From CAWIHS01 sp963836005 (GTDB taxonomy: Bacteria > Pseudomonadota > Gammaproteobacteria > GRL18), in NCBI GenBank assembly GCA_963836005.1, contig CAWIHS010000002.1:992001-1056000 (forward strand): a stretch of 64,000 bases of DNA. The letters run 5' to 3'. The notes under the pieces were generated by a model that was not told the origin of the DNA, did not search any database, and saw only the letters and a program-made list of their open reading frames with translations. The translations under genes were made by a program, and so were the position numbers. Positions 62,582-64,000 of the stretch are shown in pieces (within the stretch, counting starts at the first letter, position 1; each line of letters starts with the position of its first letter).

Positions 62582-63811
62582 TTATACAACCTGACCCATC
62601 TGAAAGATAGGCAGGTACATGGCTACAACAATACCGCCGATAATGACGCCTAAAACAGCCATTATAATTGGCTCCAGCAGGCTGGTGAGACCATCAATCA
62701 GATTGTCCACCTCTGCTTCATAAAAGTCAGCGACTTTGCCCAGCATATCATCCAGAGCACCCGATTCTTCACCAATCGCAGTCATTTGTATCACCATATT
62801 GGGGAACAGATTGGTATTGGCCATGGCCCGGTTCAGCTGAGTACCCGTGGACACTTCTTTCTGGATCTCATCTACTCCGTTACTGAATACGACATTGCCC
62901 ACGGCACCGGAAACCGAACCCAGGGCTTCAACCAGGGGCGTACCCGCAGCAAACATGGTTTCCAGCGTCCGAGCATAGCGAGCGATAGCCGCTTTTTCCA
63001 GAATCGGGCCGATAACAGCGATTTTAAGCGATAGCTTATCAAGAAATACGCGCATTTTACGTGAACGCTTTTTAAAGAAAAAGAAAGTATACAGGGTAAT
63101 ACCCAGTACTCCGAATACCAGCCACCACCATTCCTGCATAAAGCGCGACAGGTTAACAACAAATTGTGTCGGTGCCGGTAAGTTAGCCCCAAAGCCCTGG
63201 AATAGCTCTTCAAAAACCGGGATAACAAACAACAGCAGAATCGTGATCACAATAATAGCCACCACAATAACAGCAACGGGATAGAACATGGCTTTTTTGA
63301 TTTTTGATTTTAAAGCTTCTGTTTTTTCCTTATAGGTTGCCACTTTATCCAGAATGGCGTCCAGAATACCGGCATGTTCGCCCGCCTGCACCAGGTTGCA
63401 GTAGAGATCATCAAAATACAGAGGATGTCTGCGTAATGACTCGGTCAATGAACTTCCGCCCTCCACGCTGTTTTTAATATCTATAACCATTTCTGTCATA
63501 CTGGCATTATCATGACCAGTACCAATAATTTCAAAAGCCTGCACCAGCGGCACACCTGCCTGCATCATAGTCGCAATCTGACGGGAGAAAATTGCGATAT
63601 CCAGTGGCGTGATAGCTTTCTTTTTGGGGCCGCCTAAACCAAATAAAGGCTTCGGCTTGGGTTTGATTTTAAGTACATTCATGCCCTGTCTTCTGAGTTC
63701 AGCTTTGGCAAGGGCCATATTTTTAGACTGAATTTCGCCTTTTTTCCGTGTACCATTTCTGTCTGTACCTTCCCAGATAAAAAAAGGTACTGGTTTTTCT
63801 TTTTTTGCCAT
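62582..63811 (-). CDS. pilC: type IV pilus inner-membrane platform protein PilC
   Basis: A 409-residue GspF/PilC family protein with two homologous domains (about residues 70-195 and 270-400), each with G-x-P-L-x-x-A-x-E and a conserved M-x-x-x-G-E-x-S/A-G (A-G-E-H-A-G-I-L and I-G-E-E-S-G-A-L). Three membrane segments. It couples the motor ATPases to pilin insertion and removal. It lies after pilB and before pilD, as in Pseudomonas. Confidence 0.96.
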   Translation of the reverse strand: MAKKEKPVPFFIWEGTDRNGTRKKGEIQSKNMALAKAELRRQGMNVLKIKPKPKPLFGLGGPKKKAITPLDIAIFSRQIATMMQAGVPLVQAFEIIGTGHDNASMTEMVIDIKNSVEGGSSLTESLRRHPLYFDDLYCNLVQAGEHAGILDAILDKVATYKEKTEALKSKIKKAMFYPVAVIVVAIIVITILLLFVIPVFEELFQGFGANLPAPTQFVVNLSRFMQEWWWLVFGVLGITLYTFFFFKKRSRKMRVFLDKLSLKIAVIGPILEKAAIARYARTLETMFAAGTPLVEALGSVSGAVGNVVFSNGVDEIQKEVSTGTQLNRAMANTNLFPNMVIQMTAIGEESGALDDMLGKVADFYEAEVDNLIDGLTSLLEPIIMAVLGVIIGGIVVAMYLPIFQMGQVV

Positions 63812-63832
63812 TAGATTCTTTTCCCTTGATTA

Positions 63833-64000
63833 TTATTCTTTTGTGACACGGTTGACTTCTTCCAGGCTGGTAATGCCGTCTTTAACTTTTTTCAGGCCCG
63901 AGAGACGCAGGTCTGGAACGCCTTCCTTTTTAGCTTGATCCGCCAGTTGTATCGAGTTACCGTTTTCCATAATAATGCGGCCCATTTCTTCAGAAATAGG
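63833..64000 (-). CDS. pilB: type IV pilus assembly ATPase PilB, C-terminal end (runs off the right edge)
   Basis: The frame from the right edge to TAA (63833-63835) reads P-I-S-E-E-M-G-R-I-I-M-E-N-G-N-S then A-K-K-E-G-V-P-D-L-R and G-I-T-S-L-E-E-V-N-R-V-T, the C-terminal signature of PilB/GspE extension ATPases. About 55 residues are visible; the Walker motifs and start lie outside. It precedes pilC by 21 bases on the same strand. Confidence 0.9.
   Translation of the reverse strand, partial: PISEEMGRIIMENGNSIQLADQAKKEGVPDLRLSGLKKVKDGITSLEEVNRVTKE

Noticed and set aside
1..64000. CRISPR array, tRNA genes, prophage, toxin-antitoxin or defence islands
   Set aside because: No regularly spaced repeats, cloverleaf-like sequences, phage genes or defence-type motifs were noticed. 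A tRNA or CRISPR scan could confirm this.

Overview
This 64 kb window is a chromosomal core segment of a Gram-negative gammaproteobacterium with moderate to low GC content. It encodes LPS transport and lipid A enzymes (lptB/A/C, kdsC, lpxC), outer-membrane lipid asymmetry genes (mla), a cytochrome bc1 complex, SspA/SspB, the complete division and cell wall (dcw) cluster, SecA and type IV pilus genes. From memory, the gene order closely follows the Pseudomonas-type arrangement: rpoN region, mla, murA, hisGDC, degS, nif3, petABC, sspAB, dolP-diaA-yraN-lpoA/rsmI, rnpB, mraZ...ftsZ, lpxC, secA, argJ, mutT, yacG-zapD-coaE, pilD-pilC-pilB. The genus cannot be named from the sequence alone. No tRNA, rRNA operon, CRISPR array, prophage, transposase or toxin-antitoxin locus was seen.

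Layout. (1) 1-7268, minus strand: a short HPr-kinase-like gene (partial), ptsN, hpf, rpoN, lptB, lptA, lptC, kdsC, a Ca2+/Na+ antiporter and an MlaA homologue. (2) 7390-16288, plus strand: an unrecognised gene, mlaF-mlaE-mlaD-mlaB without mlaC, the BolA-like ibaG, murA, hisG, hisD and hisC. (3) 16414-20480: an unrecognised exported protein (minus), a broken Sel1-like gene (plus), DegS (minus) and NIF3 (plus). (4) 20771-24863: petA-petB-petC, then sspA and sspB. (5) 25123-31097: an FAD-linked oxidase, dolP, diaA, yraN and lpoA (minus), divergent from rsmI. (6) 31173-31619: RNase P RNA. (7) 32147-50968: a well-formed mraZ promoter with MraZ-box repeats, then mraZ-rsmH-ftsL-ftsI-murE-murF-mraY-murD-ftsW-murG-murC-murB-ddlB-ftsQ-ftsA-ftsZ, mostly overlapping or nearly abutting. 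(8) 51275-64000: lpxC, dciA, an M23 peptidase, secA, argJ, a MutT-ThiE fusion, an unknown membrane protein, yacG, zapD, coaE, pilD, pilC and the end of pilB.

The genes are mostly essential housekeeping functions and no new multi-gene system is evident. The most novel material is intergenic. A family of short elements with TAACTATTCAGC-type inverted ends and palindromic interiors occurs in at least five places (8.3, 13.6, 25.0, 31.7 and 56.6 kb) and looks like a non-autonomous MITE. A second hairpin repeat family lies at 10.7 and 24.3 kb. Other items worth checking are an RNase P RNA with a much enlarged P12 stem, an FAD oxidase whose only well-placed start is ATT inside TGATT, absence of mlaC and kdsD from their usual places, an MlaA without a lipobox, a Sel1 pseudogene, and a perfect 28-bp palindrome between pilC and pilD.
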